6,229 nt of DNA from JAVVEG01 sp032251455 (GTDB lineage Bacteria; Pseudomonadota; Gammaproteobacteria; Pseudomonadales; Pseudohongiellaceae): NCBI GenBank assembly GCA_032251455.1, contig JAVVEG010000045.1:1-6229 (forward strand). Direction: 5' to 3'. A model generated the notes under the pieces. That model searched no databases. It was not told the DNA's origin and saw only the letters and a list, made by a program, of their open reading frames with translations. Every line of letters starts with the position of its first letter. Position 1 is the stretch's first letter. This document shows positions 5,313 through 6,229 of this stretch, one piece after another. The translations under genes and the position numbers were made by a program.

Positions 5313-5890
5313 TGGAGAACGAAGTGAGTGCCAGCAAGGATAACCTGATCATCAGCAGCGACGCGGATACGCTTGCGCGCGTGGTGGCTCGCGCCCTGAC
5401 TCCGGCCGAGCGCGAGGAGATCGATCATGAGCTGACACTCTATCCGGACAAACGCGCAGTCGGGCTGGAAGCCCTGAAAATCGTGCAGAAGCATCAGGGC
5501 TGGGTGTCGGATGAAAGCCTGCTGGCCGTTGCCGACTACCTGGAAATATCCGTGCATGAGCTTGACGGTGTCGCCACTTTCTTCAACCTGGTTTTCCGCC
5601 AGCCGGTAGGGCGCAAGGTCATGCTGTTCTGCGACAGCGTCAGTTGCTGGATCATGGGTTGCGAGAAGATCCGTCAACATATTCAGCAGCGCCTGGGTAT
5701 CGATTACGGCGAAACCACTGCGGATGGAGAATACACCCTGATACCCGTGCCCTGTCTTGGCGATTGTGACCGGGCCCCGGTCATGCTGATGGATGGCAAA
5801 CAAGTGCGCAACCTGACCCCTGAAAAGATTGATGAACTGCTGGCCAGCAACAGACCAGACCCGAAGACAGACAGTGAGACTGCGGAATGA
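5312..5890 (+). CDS. nuoE: NADH:quinone oxidoreductase subunit E (24-kDa, [2Fe-2S] N1a)
   Basis: NuoE is the thioredoxin-fold subunit of the NADH-dehydrogenase module and pairs with NuoF. From ATG 5312 it has 192 aa, longer than E. coli NuoE (166 aa) because of about 15 extra N-terminal residues and a polar C-terminal tail. The helical domain (about 30-90) contains LEALKIVQKHQGWV and GVATFFNLVFRQPVG. The N1a cluster ligands are C107 and C112 (CDSVSC) and C148 and C152 (CLGDC), all present. The start is uncertain: ATG 5312 sits in a TGATG overlap with a mini reading frame but has no ribosome site, whereas GTG 5324 has GGAG 6 nt upstream and would give 188 aa. The stop overlaps the nuoF start in ATGA. 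Confidence 0.96.
   Translation: MENEVSASKDNLIISSDADTLARVVARALTPAEREEIDHELTLYPDKRAVGLEALKIVQKHQGWVSDESLLAVADYLEISVHELDGVATFFNLVFRQPVGRKVMLFCDSVSCWIMGCEKIRQHIQQRLGIDYGETTADGEYTLIPVPCLGDCDRAPVMLMDGKQVRNLTPEKIDELLASNRPDPKTDSETAE
5314..5317 (+). promoter_or_regulatory. Shine-Dalgarno GGAG that favours an internal GTG start of nuoE
   Basis: GGAG lies 6 nt before an in-frame GTG at 5324. The upstream ATG at 5312 has no Shine-Dalgarno match before it, and the GGAG overlaps its second codon. Using GTG would shorten NuoE by four residues, all before the conserved region. Confidence 0.5.
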
Positions 5891-6229
5891 CCGACAAGCC
5901 ATTGACCAAGAACATCGATATGAGCCGCGAACCGTTTGACTGCAAACAGTATCAGGCCAGTGGCGGCTATATCGGCGCGGAAAAGATGCTGCGCGAGATG
6001 AGTCCAGCCGATGTCCTGGAGGTGGTCAAGAGTTCCGGCCTGAAAGGACGTGGTGGGGCCGGCTTTCCTACCGGCCTGAAATGGAGTTTCGTGCCCATGG
6101 GTGACCAGGCCCCAAGCGTTAAGTATCTGATAGTCAATGCCGATGAAATGGAACCTGGCACTTTCAAGGACCGGCTGCTGCTTGAAGGCGACCCGCATCT
6201 GTTGCTGGAAGGCATGCTGATCGCTGCCT
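5887..6229 (+). CDS. nuoF: NADH:quinone oxidoreductase subunit F (NADH/FMN-binding, 51-kDa), partial at the right edge
   Basis: NuoF oxidises NADH through FMN and passes electrons to cluster N3. Only the first 114 residues (of roughly 425-445 in the family) are in the window. They contain the FMN/NADH glycine-rich motif GLKGRGGAGFPTGLKWSF (51-68) and NADEMEPGTFKDRLL (84-98). E89 aligns with E. coli E95, a residue known to affect NADH over NADPH preference. NADEMEPGT, rather than the common NADEGEPGT, is shared with E. coli NuoF. The N3 cysteine motif lies beyond the edge. ATG 5887 overlaps the nuoE stop (ATGA) and only weak GA-rich sequence precedes it, so translation is likely coupled to nuoE. 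Confidence 0.97.
   Translation, partial: MTDKPLTKNIDMSREPFDCKQYQASGGYIGAEKMLREMSPADVLEVVKSSGLKGRGGAGFPTGLKWSFVPMGDQAPSVKYLIVNADEMEPGTFKDRLLLEGDPHLLLEGMLIAA

Overview
The window holds the 5' half of a proton-pumping NADH:quinone oxidoreductase (respiratory complex I, nuo) operon on the + strand: nuoA, nuoB, a fused nuoCD, nuoE and the start of nuoF. Upstream of it is an unrelated accessory segment with a divergent pair: a Fic-family AMP transferase gene on the - strand, and a small CBS-domain protein gene on the + strand. The fused nuoCD gene, the E. coli-like sequence of all five Nuo subunits and the NuoF motif NADEMEPGT point to a gammaproteobacterium. The GC-rich coding style fits, but I cannot name the genus.

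Layout. Positions 1-1163 (- strand) encode a Fic protein of 387 visible residues. It runs off the left edge but is probably almost complete. Positions 1164-1472 are the divergent intergenic region. It carries an AT-rich 13-bp perfect inverted repeat in front of fic and a doubtful small secretory-type reading frame that ends in an ATGA overlap with the next gene. Positions 1473-1946 encode a stand-alone protein with two CBS domains. Positions 1947-2307 are a non-coding leader upstream of nuoA, with a short hairpin, a possible promoter and four copies of a GTTGACAGA-like repeat. From 2308 to the right edge lie nuoA (TTG start), nuoB, nuoCD, nuoE and nuoF, tightly packed. nuoA/nuoB and nuoE/nuoF overlap by ATGA.

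How the genes work together. NuoE and NuoF belong to the NADH-oxidising module, with FMN and an N1a [2Fe-2S] cluster. NuoB and NuoCD form the quinone-binding connecting arm, with cluster N2. NuoA is one of the small membrane subunits near the quinone channel. The membrane pump subunits and nuoG-N are expected beyond the right edge. The Fic and CBS proteins are not known complex I components, and nothing in the sequence ties them to it beyond position.

The most unusual structure is the gap between nuoCD and nuoE. It is filled by about four copies of a degenerate 16-bp tandem repeat. The repeat spells two consecutive 10-codon mini reading frames, each starting on the stop codon of the one before (ATGA, TAATG, TGATG), so an unbroken stop/start chain links nuoCD to nuoE. 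The rest of the nuo region looks ordinary.
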